Shown here one piece after another: positions 27,877 to 41,938 of a DNA stretch of 64,000 bases. The notes under the pieces are model-generated. The model ran no database searches. It had not been told where the DNA came from and was given only the letters and a program-made list of their open reading frames with translations. Origin of the DNA: Ustulina deusta (lineage: Eukaryota > Ascomycota > Sordariomycetes > Xylariales > Xylariaceae); the NCBI GenBank assembly GCA_023159155.1, contig JAJNNX010000032.1, forward strand, positions 1-64,000, in the 5' to 3' direction. The first letter of the stretch is position 1; every line of letters starts with the position of its first letter. A program made the translations under genes and the position numbers.

Positions 27877-29394
27877 TAGCTACTATATTAATAACAAAAA
27901 AACTATAGCAAAAATAATATATAAATAGCTATAAAAAAATATACTGCTATAGCTACTTATTATAAAATAAATAGTAGCACTTTTTTTATATATTTAGGAG
28001 CGCTTTTTTAAACAATAAAATATATTGATTATTAAACATACCTGCTATAAACTAATATAGCTATAATAATAAAAATAAAGTATAAAATCATATATTAGTT
28101 TATTTATATAAATAGGCCTTGCTTTTTTTATTTTTTTTACCACTTTTTTTTTATAAAATTTAAAAAAATCTATTTTATTATATTTAATATTAGATCTACA
28201 AAAATATTAACTATTATAGTAACTATATTAAACTTAATAAACCAGCTATTAGTTTAAAATTAGCTCTAATATAATAATAATACTATTTTTTTGTTTAATA
28301 ACTATAATAAAAAAAATGTTATGCCTAGCAAAATAATATAAATATTATAATTACTAATAAATATAATATTTTTATTAATTGAAGCACTAATATAAACTTT
28401 AATAATAATAATAATAATAATAATTATAAATAAATTATATTTATTATAATATATAATAATATTAAAAATAAATATATAGTTATAAGTTTTCATTAAAATA
28501 ATAATAAAAATATTAAAAATATTAAAAAAACTATAAAACTTATTAATTTAATATTAATAAATAAAAATGGTATACAGAAAAAAATACTATATTAAAAAAA
28601 ATCTATTAAAATAAAAGAAATAATAAAAATATTAAAAGCAATAAATTAAGCGTTAAAAATAAAAAATAGCTAATTATTATTATTAAATTGTTTAAAAATA
28701 GTAATAATAATAATAATAATAAAAATAAGTCTTATATAGTACTATATAGTTATAAAAAACAAGTATTATATAATAATAATAATTTAAAAAATAATATTTA
28801 TAATAAAAAAAAACTAAAAGTAATAATTAATAGAGCATTTATAATAGGTTCAATAGTAGCTTAGCAATATTTAAAAAATTATACAACAAAACAAATAATT
28901 TTAATAGAACTATTATTTACTTTAATAATAAAATAAATAAATCTAACTTTTTTTGTAATTTAATTATTAAAAAGCTTACTAAACTATTTAATAAAAATAA
29001 TGAAAGATTTTTTATAGCTAATAGTTTTATATAAAGCTTTAAAACTAAAAATATAAATATTATAAAATATAAAAATCTTTATTTTTTAATAAAGCTAGCA
29101 TTTTAACTTTTAGATTTATATTTTTAAATAGTAGCTTTAATCTAATAATTATAAAATAACTAATAAAGCTTAGCTAAATAAACTTAATATAAGTTAAGTT
29201 TAACTATAAAAAAACTATAAATAATTTTAATAAATTTATTATTTAGCTTTATACTTATTTAAAAAAATATATTAATAATTTTTAAAAAAAAATATTACAA
29301 AAAATTAATTTAAACACTATATAAAACAAGCTTAATAACTTAAAAGCTTAATTTAATGGTTATAAAGTTGAATTTAAGTAATAAAATAAAACTA
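27877..29394. mobile_element. 1.5-kb DNA transposon relic with 10-bp target duplication
   Basis: TTACTAAGCT occurs at both ends (27,867-27,876 and 29,395-29,404). The empty site is seen once in gypsy copy 1 near 8,435 (TGCTAAGCTAGCC). The insert begins TAGCTACTATATTA, and its end read inversely is TAGTTTTATTTTATTA, so terminal inverted repeats are weak at best. A 9-11 bp duplication is typical of Mutator-like elements, whereas hAT elements make 8 bp, so the class is uncertain. An AAT microsatellite lies at 28,401-28,425. I found no transposase. Confidence 0.6.
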
Positions 29395-29478
29395 TTACTA
29401 AGCTAGCTATTTAAATTAATAAATTTAACCTTAATAATAATAAAATAACTAAAAAAGTTAATATTATTAAACTTTAAC

Positions 29479-29924
29479 TATAAAAAGCTATATGTATTAT
29501 TAAAACATATAAAAAAAATAGTAAAAATATTTTCAAACAAGTAATAAAAATGTTTAATAATTATAAAAATATTTTTAATAAAATAGAATAAAACTTTATT
29601 AAGTTAAACAAAGTTATAAAAATAATAAAAAAATATAAAAACTAAAAAAGTTATTAAAAATAAGTACTACGTGTTATATAATAAAAAAAGTTAAAAATAT
29701 TAAATTATAAAAAGCATTTATAACCTAGAATAAATAGTTTTATTCAAAAGAAAAAGCACTTAATAGGCATAACTATAGATATATTAGCTATAGCTGTAAA
29801 CATGTTTACTATATTTATAAGTAGGTAGATGTTTTTATAATTTTAAACTTAAAAAAAAAAAGAGTTTTATTTATACTTTACATAATAATTGTTATCTTTA
29901 ACAAGTGACTAAATTGCTGTAATA
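29479..29924 (+). repeat. First of two tandem LTRs of the gypsy element
   Basis: The 446-bp unit begins TATAAAAAGCTATATG, a mutated TGTAAAAAGC, and ends ATTGCTGTAATA, a mutated ...TAACA. It follows the 3' internal end of copy 2 and is directly followed by a second copy with no spacer. The open frame seen on the minus strand from 29,909 crosses the LTR junction and is not a gene. Confidence 0.75.
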
Positions 29925-30393
29925 TATAAAAAGCTATATATACTACTAAAACGTACAAAAAGAACACTAAAAATGCTTTTAGGCAAGTAATAGGAGTGCT
30001 TAATAACTATAAATGTATTTTTAATAACTATAAAAATATTCTTAACAAGATAAAATAAAGCTTTATTAAGTTGGACAAAATCATAAAAATAATAAAAAAA
30101 TACAAAAACTAGAAAGATTATTAACAATAAGTATTACGCGTTATATAACAAAAGAAATTAAGAATATTAAATCATAAAAAATATTTGTAACTTAGGACAA
30201 GTAGCTTTATTTAAAGGAGGGAACACTTAATAAGCATAACTATAAATATATTAGCTATAGCTATAAATATGTTTACTATATTTATAAGTAGGTAGATGTT
30301 CTTATAATTTTATACTTAGAAAAAAAAAGAAAGGTTCATTTATACTTTATATAATAATTGTTATTCTTAATAAGTAACTGAATCGCCGTAATA
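29925..30393 (+). repeat. Second tandem LTR of the gypsy element
   Basis: The 469-bp unit begins TATAAAAAGCTATATATA and ends AATCGCCGTAATA. It keeps more C and G than its neighbour, for example CACTTAATAAGCATAACTAT, so the two LTRs have taken different RIP damage. It abuts the broken end of inverted gypsy copy 3 at 30,394. Confidence 0.75.
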
Positions 30394-32414
30394 GCTTTAT
30401 TATTAGTTTTAGTACTTTTTTTTTAGTTTAGTGACCTTTTAATTATTACTAATAACGTATTATTAAAATAATATTGTAGTACTAGTAATAACTTGGTTTA
30501 AAAAATATTTAAATTAGTAATTATATAAAACCTAACAGCTATTTTAATAACTTAGTTTTTTTTTAACTTTACTAATAAACTTTAAGTTTTTATTACTAAT
30601 AATAACTACTAGCAATCTTTAATTATATAAGTATAATATTTATAATAATATTTTTTTTAGTTTTTTATTATATATTTTTTATATTTTAATATTAAAAATA
30701 ATTTCTTTGTTAGTTTTATATAATATAATTACTAATATATTAAAATAGTTATATTTTTTTATATTTCAGAAATAACTTTTAGATTTTACTAATAGTATAT
30801 TTAAAATAAAATCTATAGTAATAATATAATAAAAAATAACTAGTATTTTAATTAATATTAATTTTTTTAGTAATAATTATTTATTAATTTAGTTTTTTTT
30901 ATATATTACATAATAAATTATAAACTAGTATATATTTAAATATTTATTAAAGAAAATATATTTTATAGATTATATAACATACGTTTTATATTAAAATAGT
31001 AATATTTATTATATATAAATTTAAAAATATTTTTTTTATAGTTTTTTAAAATATATAAAAATTATTTTTTATTATAGCTAATATAAAAAAGAAATTGTTA
31101 TTAAACAACAAAAAAACTACTATATTTTTTAGTATTTAGTTAGTTTAGTAGCATGGCTATTTAACTTGCTATTCTTTTTCTTGTTTGTCTTTTTTTTTAA
31201 AATAAAATATGTTTTATTTAGCTATATTTAGTATTACTATTATACCTTTAGGTTATTTTTTCTTTAAACTTATTACTAATTATTAAAGTTAATATAAAAA
31301 AGTTTATTATAATTTTGTTCTTTTTAGCAAAATATGCCTAATAAACGTTATTTTTTTAGTTGTTATTTAACGTACTTAATTTAGTTTTTTTGGTTTTTTT
31401 TATTTTTGTAGCTTTTGTAATAATTTAAAAAATATATTTAGTATTATATTTAGTATGTCTAATATATAATAAATTTAAACTAAAATTAAAAGAAATAATT
31501 AGCTATATTAGTAAATTTTAAAGTAGTTTTATTTATATTTATAATATATAGTAAAGTATATATTATTATTTTTTATTTAATATATACTTTATTAGTATAT
31601 TTACTAGTAATATATTCAATTAGATTATTCTTTATATTTTTTTTAATATTATTAATACGCTTAAATAAAAATATAATTAGTTTAATTTTTATTGCTAGAA
31701 TATTTTGGCCTAGTATTAATATACTGTTTTATTTATTTTTTAATTAAAAAACTATTAGTTTATAGGCTTTTTTATAAGTATTTATTTAAAAAAAAAAGCT
31801 TATTTAGGTTATAGTAATAAATAATATATTATATATATATATATTTTTATAACGCTTTTTAACTTTTTTTTTATTTTTATTAGTTTAAACTTTCTAATAA
31901 ATAAGTTTTTTTTTTTTGTTTAGGCTAGTAAATTAGTTTTTTTTTTTGCAATGCTTTAATTTTAAAGTTAAACCAAGCTATTCTATAATATAACTAACTA
32001 GCTATTTTAATATATATTTTTAAAGCTTTAAAAATATATAATATTTTCAGTTTTTTAAATATTTTAATTTTATTATTTATTTTAGTAATACTTTTATTAT
32101 TAACATTATTTTTTAATAGTTATATTAATAAAAAAACAGCAAAAGATTTTAAAGCGCTCATATAAACATTTATTTTATTAAAAATATTTATTACTATGTT
32201 TATATATTTTATATAAATATTAAAATTATTATTAAAAATATTTATATTATTAATATAAGTTCATATAAAAATATACTATATAAAAAATAATCGGTTTATA
32301 AACTTTGATATAAATACTAATAAGTTTTTAGATTTTATTAATATTATATTTAATTTTTTAAAGCCTTAAAAATTAATAAGAATTATTTTGTTATAATATT
32401 TAAAATATATTAAT

Positions 32415-35400
32415 TATAATAATTAGTATAGTTCTAGCAAAACTTATAAGAACTTTAGACCTATATAATAATAAAATAAAAAGTTTATATATAAACTAAC
32501 TTATAATTTTATACCTATATATATAAAGTTTATATTTATTTATTTTATAGATTTTAATTTCTTTTTTTCTTTTTTTTTTTTTTTTTTTAGGTTAAAGTTT
32601 TTATTTATAATATTAGTAAACTAGCTATAAAAATTTTACTTAACTAATTATAATACTATTTTAAGCTTATTAATTATTTATTAATAAAGATTTAATAAAT
32701 ATATATATATATATTTTTTTTTGTTATAATTAATAAAATATAAATACACTTTTTTTTGATTATATATTTTATAATATAATTTTAATTTTAATATAATCTT
32801 AAAAAAAATTTTAGTTTTAAATATTTTAAATTTATTTTTAGTTTTTAAATAATTAAAATAATTTTAGCTATTAAATATAGCTAGCTTATTATTTTTAAAT
32901 AATTCTTTTTATATTAAACTTTTTTATAAACGTTTTAGACGAATTAATATTTAAAAAAAATTTCTAAAAAGATTTAAAAATTAAAACTTAAAAAAAACAA
33001 AATTTAAATTAAAAGTAAAACAATTTGAAATAAATAATATATTTAAAAATATATTAAAAAATATTAAAACTATATAAGCTCATAATTTTATATTAGTTTT
33101 AGTAAAACTATTTTAATAAATAAATAAAAAATATTAGTTTTTTATTATATTTATTTTAATATTTTTAAAAAATAACTATAATTTAATAATAGAAAATATA
33201 TTTAAAAATATTAATTTTAAACTTTTTAATTTTATTGCTTTATTTATTTTTTATTTTATTAGTTTATTTTTTAGTGCTTTAAACTTTATTTAATAACTAG
33301 GTTTATAAATTAATAAAAAAGTTAAATAAAAATATTTTTTTATTTAATTAAAAAACTATTTAATAATATTATTAAAATAATTTAAATTTTATTAATAATT
33401 TATTATAATTTTAATTAAATTATTATTATATATGAAATATGTTAAATTTATATATATAAAACTAATAAAAATATTAATTAGCTAAATTATAATAAAAATA
33501 TAAATTATAGAACTATTTTTATATAAAGTTTTTATAAATTTAAATATTTTTTATAAATTATTTATTAATAACATTATTAAATTAATATATAATATTAAAT
33601 AAGCTTATAAAAATTATTAATAAATCAAATTTATAAATTTAATTAAATAAAAATTTAATTTAAATGATTAAGTTTTTAATAAACTTAATTATTAATTTTT
33701 AATAAACTTTAAATGTTTTAAAATATTTATTTTAAAATAGTTAAAATAAGCGTTAATTATATAAAAAAAGTTTATTAAAATAATAAAATTTGCTTTATTT
33801 ATAATAAAAAATATATATATATTAACTAATTATTTTAATTAAAAATTTAAACTTTTAAATATTTAACTAATAAAAAAATATATAATAAAAATAGTTTTTT
33901 TATTTATTTTAATTAAAATATATAACTAAAACAAATTAATTATTTTTAAAATATTTATTTAATTATAAATTAATAATATTAAAATAAAATGTTTAATTTT
34001 ATATAATATTAAAACTTATATTTTTTTTAATAATTAGTTATAAGTTTATATAATAAATTAAAAAATAATTAAAAATAAAAATAATTTATTTAATAAAACT
34101 TTAAAAATTTTATAACTATTAAAATAAAATAGTAAGTAAAATTTATAAATATTAAATATATATAATAAAATTTAATAATTAATAATTTAAAAATTATATA
34201 TTTTAAATTATTAATTTTAGTTATAATATTATTATTAGTATTAAATAATTAATAAAATAAAATATTTTAATAAAATATAAAAATAATAATTAATTTAGTT
34301 AAATAATTTATTTTTAGTAGTTTAATTTTTATTAATAATTATTATTAAACTTTTTAGCTATAAATAATAAAGTATAAACTTAAAAATATAAAGAAATATT
34401 ATTAAATATTAAAGCAATTTTTTAAAAATAAAATAATTATTTTAGGTAGAACTAAAACTAAAAAAATATAAAAAAAAGTTAAGATTTTTAAACCTAAAAC
34501 AAAAAATTTTATATAATAATTTTTAAAAAAAAAAAACTAAGCTGCTATTAAAAAAATTATATAAAACTTTCAAAATTCTTTTTATTAAAATAAATAAAAA
34601 TAAATAAAAATAACTAGCTAAAAAAATTCTAAAAAAATTTATTATAATTAAGTTTATAATAATTAAAAATAATTATATTAAGCTATTTAAAAAAAACTTA
34701 AAAATAATTAATATTTTATAAAAGAAAAATTTAAATTAATTAAATAGTATTATAAAAAACTTTTAATAATAAATTAATTCTATTTTAAAAAAAAAAATCT
34801 TTAAATATATAAAATTAGTATAAAATTTTTTGTTTTTTTAATTATTATATTTAAAAAAGTTTTTTTTAAAAAAAAAATCTAAAACTTTATTACTATTATA
34901 ACTAAAATTTAATATAGTACTAGAACTTAATAATAAAAAATATATTTTAAAACTTTACTATTATTAATAAAAAATATATATATTTAAAAAATAAAATTAT
35001 ATTAATTTTAAATATTAATAATATTATATTTAATTATTATAATACTATTTATTTTATAAAATTAAATATTATTAAAACTTTTTATTAATTATTATTAATT
35101 TTAAAATTATACTATTTTTTTTTTTTAAATTTATAAAAGAATATTTTAATAAAAAGTTTTACTATTTAGTTTAAAAATAAAACTTGCTTAATAATAAGTT
35201 TTTATTAATATATAAATTTAAAAACTTTTAAATAAATTTATAAATATTTATATAAATAATATTTTGATTTATTTTAAAATTAAAAAATAATATTAAATTT
35301 ATTATAAAAAAATAATTTATTATTTATATTAAACTAAATATTAAGAAAATATTAAAAAGTTTTATTTTAATATATTTATTATTAATTATTTAAAAATAAT

Positions 35401-37726
35401 TATAAAAATTAAAATAAAAATAAAAATTAATTTTATTAAAATTTAAATAATTTTAAATTAAAACTTTAATAATTTTAAAAATACTAAATTAATTTAGTTA
35501 TTGTTTAAGTTTTATAACTATATTTATATATTTATTTATTATATTAGTAAAATTACTATTTTTTTAAACTAATTACTAAAAAAAAATAAACTATTTATAA
35601 TTAAATTAAAATAAAACTAAACTTTTAAATATTTAAAACTACTAATATATAAAGCACTTATTCTAATTTTTTTTAAGCTTAGCTAACTAATATATATAAA
35701 AATAAATATTTTATATAATATAATAAAAAGATATAACTTAAAAATTTATAAAATATTTTTTTAAAATAATAATATTAATTAAATAAATTTATTTAATTTA
35801 AAACTATAAATTTTTAGTAGTAATATAAACTTTAAAATATTATTATTTAAAATTTTTTAAAACTAAGTTTTTTATAATAATTAATTATTAAGTTTTATTA
35901 TATTTTTTAAATAAATAAATTTTATTAATATAATAAGTTTATTAAGCTAATTTTTTATTAAACTTTAATATTATTTTTTTATATTAATTAAAATAAAAAA
36001 TTATAATAGCTAATATTTTATTAAAAAGAATAATAAAACTTTTTATAATAAAAACTAAAAAAACTAAAAAAAATAATAATAATATTAGTTCTTTTTAATA
36101 AAATAATAAGTTTTATATTAATTATAGATTTTTTATTTAATATTTTTTAAAAGACTAATTTAGTAAATCTAATTAAACAAAAAAATTAGCTATAAGATCT
36201 AAAAAATAAAAATAAAAAATTATATATATTTAAAGTTATTTTAAAAGATTTATATATTTTTAATTATTATATATAAAAATTAATATAAAATAATTAAAAT
36301 ATTGAAACAAAAATATTATTAGTTTTATTTAAAATATAATTATAAATAATATATATATAATTATTATAAAATAAAACTTTTAGTTTTTTTTATTTATTAT
36401 TTATACTAGCTATAATATAATAATCTATAATAATAAATAATAAAAATATATTATTTAATTAATAAAACTATAACTATATATAAATATTTATAAATAAATA
36501 TTATAAAATTGCTAGCTATATAATATTATAAAAGTTTTTATATATTTTTTAATATATTAAATATATAAATATTAAATAATATAAAATTATTTATTTTTAA
36601 GTTTATAATAATAATTAATAATTTTATAAGTATTAAGTACTATTTTAATAATATTTATTATTTTTAGACCTAAAAAACAATAAAATTAATTAATTAAAAA
36701 TTAGATTAATAATTTTATTTTTATATTAATAAATACTGAAATAACTAAAATATTTATTTTTTTATTTTAGATTTTATATATAATTTTTTATAATATTTAT
36801 TAATTAATATATTATTACTAAAAATAATAATAAAAATTAATAAAACTATTATAAATTTTAATACTAAATAATAAATATTTAAATTAATTTATTAAATTTA
36901 AAATATTTAAAAAATAATATATAATATAGCAACTTTTATATAAAAATAATATAAACTATAAACTAACAAAAAAAACGTTTAATAAACTTTAAAATAAAAA
37001 ATACAGTTTTTTAAAAAAAAAAGTTTTATAATATAAGTACTAATTACTAAATTAAATTTTTAATTAGTTAAACTTTTTAAAATTTTAAAAAAATAAAAAT
37101 TTAGCTATATTTTTAATTTGTTTAATTTTTATAAAATAAAAACCTTTTTTTATATTAATTAATTATAAAAAATAAATAATTAAAAATATATAAAAAAAAT
37201 AAAAAACTATAATATTAAATTCTTTAAAAAAATTATAATTTTAATAATACTTAATATATAGCTTAAAATTTTTAAAATATATTAATTAAGCTTAACTAAT
37301 TTTATAAAACTTATAAAAAAGCCCTTGGACTTTCCGTAAAACTATAAAAATAGATATATATAGTAATAGCTAACAAATTTGCAAGCAATTATAAAAATAA
37401 TAATAAAGCAGTATGCTATATAAAATCTATATAAACCTAATATTATTAATAACTTTAAATTAAAATTTTATTTAAACTTTTAGTTTTAAAAAAAAATAGT
37501 ATAATAATTAGTATAGTTCTAGCAAAACTTGCAAAAACTTTAGACCTATATAGCAATAAAATAAAAAATCTATATATAGACTAACCTATAACTTTATAGC
37601 TATATATAGAGTTTATATCTATTTATTTTATAAACTTTGACTTTTTTTTTTTTTTTTTTAGCTTAAAGTCTTTGTTTATAGTATTAATAAACTAGCTATA
37701 GAAGCTTCACTCGATTGATTATAAGA
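32415..37726 (+). mobile_element. Copia-like LTR retrotransposon C (5,312 bp)
   Basis: LTRs lie at 32,415-32,650 and about 37,491-37,726. The flanks are TTAAT (32,410-32,414) and CTAAT (37,727-37,731), a 5-bp duplication with one C-to-T change. Translation through stops at 35,620-35,760 gives F-K-Y-L-x-L, then I-x-I-L-Y-x-I-x-x-x-Y-N-L-K-I-Y-x-I. I compare this with the fungal copia block after integrase (HLRxYG...IGYLVGYDSxNIxRI). The 1.7 kb left after it would fit RT plus RNase H in copia order. The copia assignment is tentative, while the LTR element itself is certain. Confidence 0.8.
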
Positions 37727-37837
37727 CTAATAATTAAAAAAAAAAAGCTTGACGTATTAAATAATATAAATTAGAGTTTACTAACTATATTTTTAATTAT
37801 ATTATTTTAGCTAAATAATAGATATATGTTTAGTACT

Positions 37838-38103
37838 GAAGAAGGACGGGGCAACTCGACACTAAAACAACTAAAAACAACAAAAACAAACTAGAGCGCC
37901 TGCTACTAGAAAACTGGTATGAATGCTATGCGTCTAAAGTAAGTATTGCTCTGAGAAGTTCGAAAGCTTTTATAGCTATTCGAACCCCCTGAATACAGCC
38001 GAGGATCAGCCGGTTCGGGCCGCAGGCGGCCCGAATACGGCTAACAATTGACGTGCAGCCACATTCGCAGCTGCCAGCGGGCCGCTAGCACCAGCCCTGC
38101 TGC
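37838..38103. mobile_element. GC-rich 266-bp insert with 6-bp target duplication, not RIP-mutated
   Basis: AGTACT lies on both sides (37,832-37,837 and 38,104-38,109). Copy 1 shows the empty site near 705-712 (AATATT, the mutated form). The insert has normal base composition. It holds a perfect 10-bp inverted repeat with a 2-nt spacer (38,014-38,035, TTCGGGCCGC / GCGGCCCGAA) and a 7-bp one (37,958-37,964 and 37,979-37,985, GTTCGAA / TTCGAAC). The minus strand has GGTTCGAAT, like a pol III B box, but I see no convincing A box. It may be a SINE or a MITE. The termini GAAGAAGG and CCCTGCTGC are not inverted repeats. Confidence 0.7.
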
Positions 38104-41100
38104 AGTACTATAATTTTATTTAATAATTATAGATTTATTACTAGTTAACTTTTTTTAGTACTATTAATTATTTTTTAAACAATAAAAACAAAGCAAACAA
38201 CTAAAGTAAGTTTATTTATAAATATAAGTTTTTTTTAAATATATATTTTGTTATATTTAGTATTAAAAAACTTATAATTTTTAATATTTAATAAATATAC
38301 TTTAATAGTTTTAAACTAATTTTATTATTTATTTATTAGATCTATTTATATTTTTTAATTATTTAGTATAAATATTATATTTATTAAATAGTTTATAGAT
38401 TTTTTTTATTTATAATATATTATTTATTACTATAGCTATTTTAGCTATTAATTTAATTATAAGTATATTTATTAGTTTTATTATTTTATAAAATAATATA
38501 CTTATTTTTATAACTAATATAGTTAATTTATTTATTTGTTTTTTTATAAAAAATATATATATTTTTTAAGCTTTTTTTTTATTTAAATATACTACTATTT
38601 TAGTTTAGTTCTTTTAACTTGTATTATTTTCTTAATAGTTTATAATGTTTGCCTAGTTAATAATTTAAACAATTTTGTTTTTTTAATATTTAAAAATAGT
38701 TTTTAGTTTTTCATTTTTTTTATATTATAATTAGCTAGATATATAGGTTATAAACTATAATTTTCTTTAATAAATATCTATTTAGTGTTATATTATAAGC
38801 TATATTTTGTTTTTTTTAAAATAATATAGCTTTATTATTTTATTTCTTTTATTAATTAATATTAATAGGTTAATAAACCCTATATTTATAACTATTAATA
38901 TTATAATAAATATAATTATTATATATATTACTAATATTTTTTAAATTAGTACTATTAAAACTAGCTTAGTTTTCGCTTTATTTTATATTTTAAGTCTTAA
39001 TACTAACTTAAAAACATAAGTTTTCTTTATAAAGTTAATTTTGATTTTATGCTTTAATATAAATTTTATTCTAATTAATATTTTTAGTTTTAAATTATTA
39101 ATTATGTTTGCTATTACTATAAAGTGTTTAAACATTATATATTTTTTAATATATATATTAAAATTTATAGTTTAAATAACTACTAATTATATTTTTACTT
39201 TATTAATAAGTATAAGGTTAATATATTAGAATTTTAGGTTTTTTATAAAATTTTTAATAAAACTTTTATTTACTAGTACGCTAAAGCATTTTATATCTAA
39301 GCAAACTTTAACTTTAGGGCTTTTAATATTATTTTAAATAAAAATTTAAAAATATACAATCTTTTTCTTAATTTTCTTTTAATAATAGTTTTAGGTTTGC
39401 TTTAATAATTTGTTTTAGTTAAATATTAATTTTTGATTTAATTAATTTTAATATAATTAATATTATTAATATAAAGTCTATTTGTTTAATATTTTTTTTA
39501 TTTAGTTTAGCTTATTTTATATAAATATTTTTAGTATAGTTTTTTATTATTTTTATTAAATAAAATATAATTTTATATTTTATATAAGTTTTTAATATTA
39601 TGTTTAGGTCTATTAGTATATTTTTATTTTCTAATATAATATTTTAGTTATATATTTAATAATTATTTGTTTTATTATATTTAATAGTTATATATGCTTT
39701 ATTAGTTAATTTTTTTTTTTTAAAAATAAATATTTTTTTATAGTTAAGTTTTTAGTTTTACTACTATTATTAGAATTTATATTTTAAATAACTTTTTTGC
39801 TATAGTAATTTTATATTTTATTTATATTTAGTTTTTATTGTTTAAAATATTAATAATATACTTATTGTTTTTATTAGTTTTTTTTATTCTAGTTATTAAA
39901 CTTAATAATATATTAATTATTAAACCTAATATTACGCTAGTTATTTTATTAATATATTTTAAAATAATTATTATTTTATTTTTAGTTATTTTAGTTGTTT
40001 TATTTTTTATAACTTAGTAATAATAATTTAATTTACTATAGTTAATTTTATTTATAGTAAAATGTTCTAGAATTTTAATATTTTTAACTAAAGTTTTATT
40101 ATTATAAAGTATTATTATTTCTATAATTTGGCTAGTTTTACTAGAACTAATTAGTATTAACTGCTTTTTATTTATTTATTTTTTACTATTTTAAACATAA
40201 TATTTAGTTTTAAACATAATTACTATTATTTCTTTAGTTAATATTAGCTGTTTTTTTTTTGTTTTTTTAAATATTTATTAATAATTTATTTTGCTACTAG
40301 TTTTAGTATAAGCTTTTGTAGCTTAGGTAATAATAAGTTTTATAATTATATTAATAGTTATAAATCTTTAGTATTTTTTCAGATTTTATTATATTTAAAA
40401 GCTTTTATAATATAAATTTTAATAAGTTTTTTTTATATAATATTTTTTATTATATATTTATAAGTAAAAAGCTAAATATTTGCTATATTTAATTAAATGT
40501 TTTATTTTTTAATTAGAGCTTTTATAAATATTAATAAAGTTGTTTTATATTTTGCGATATTTTTTTTAAATAATTATTAAAATTACTATTATAATATATT
40601 TTTTTATAATAAAGTTTATTTTTTTATAGCTACTATAATAAATTTATTTTTTATATTGCTTTATTTTTTAAAACGTTAAACTTAAAAATAAATATTTATA
40701 TAATTAGTATTTTTATTTTTATAAAAAATTATATAATTTTTGTTAGATTTTTTTAGTATATTAAGCTAAAAATATTTAATTTTTAACAGTTTTACTATTA
40801 AAAAACTTATATAAATTATTATAAATAACTATTTTATTATAATAAAACTTTATTTTTAAATAATATTTAAGTATTATTAAATAATAGTAATAAATTAAAT
40901 TATATTATAAAATATTTTAATTATTTATAAATTAATATTAGTTATATTTGTTAAGTTTTAATTTATAATAATAATTTTTTTATTAAATAGATCTAGACCT
41001 TTTTATTAATATAATTATTAGTTTTTTTAAATAAGCTAGCTTTTTTTTAATATTTAATTATTAATAAACGTAGCTTTTTAAAGTTTAAAGTTTTTGTTTA

Positions 41101-41938
41101 TAAAAATAGTTGTTTATTTTTTTATTAATTATAGCTTTATAAAAAGTTTTTTTAACTTTAATATAAGTATTATTAAAAATATTGTTTAATTATTACTTTT
41201 TAAATATTAGTTTTTTTATAAAATTTAGTTTTTTGTTTTTATTAAAAAAGCAGTTAAAAATATTAAAAGTTTTTTAATTTTAGTTTAGTTAAATAATTTT
41301 AATAAAAATATACTTATATATATTATTTTTATATTTAATGTTTTAATAGTTAAAATTATTAGTAAAAAATTTATAAATTTATTTGATTTAAATTAAAACA
41401 AGTAATATTATATATATTAGTTTTATTTCGATATTTATTTTATTTTATTTTTAATTTTTATAACTATATTATTATATTATAATTTATTTAAAGTGTTATT
41501 TTTTGTGCTAGTTCTAATATCTAATTATAGAATTAATATATTTTATTCTTTTATAGCGTAGCAAGTAGTAATTGTTATTTTTAAAATAAAGCTAAAATAT
41601 TTTAAGTTTTTTTTTATTTTGTATTATTATATAATTACTAGGGCTTAGATTAATAGAAAATTAATAGTTAAAGCATAATTATTTAATTGCTAAGCTTAGC
41701 TATAATAGTTATTTAAATTTAGGTTAATAACTAAAATATAGCAATTTATTAACTTTGTTTATATTAAATTAAGTATAAAAATATTATAGCTAAGTTTAAT
41801 TTTAATATTACTACTTAAACTTTTTTATGGCGCAACTTTATTAAAATTGTATTAATAATAAATAGTTTAATAAGCTTAAATATATATGCTTCCTATAACA
41901 TAGAGATTAAAGGTTTAAGTTAGTAAGTAGGCACTATT

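Larger units (their letters stand above)
8697..30393 (+). mobile_element. Ty3/gypsy-type element, copy 2, with nested insertions
   Basis: Its pieces are 8,697-11,052, 18,082-18,505, 23,737-24,584, 25,064-27,876 and 29,405-29,478, followed by two LTRs. The insertions are a second gypsy element, copia-like element B, a TRIM-like element and a DNA element. Co-linearity with copy 3 on the other strand supports the joins: 10,140-10,250 matches 40,390-40,460, 18,110-18,350 matches 39,230-39,480, and 23,740-24,310 matches 38,440-39,070. Summed, the internal region is about 6.5 kb. All frames are broken. Confidence 0.75.

Noticed and set aside
28302..28493. 63-codon minus-strand frame with a run of isoleucines
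   Set aside because: It is the translation of an AAT microsatellite.
29909..30127. 72-codon minus-strand frame
   Set aside because: It spans the junction of two tandem LTRs.
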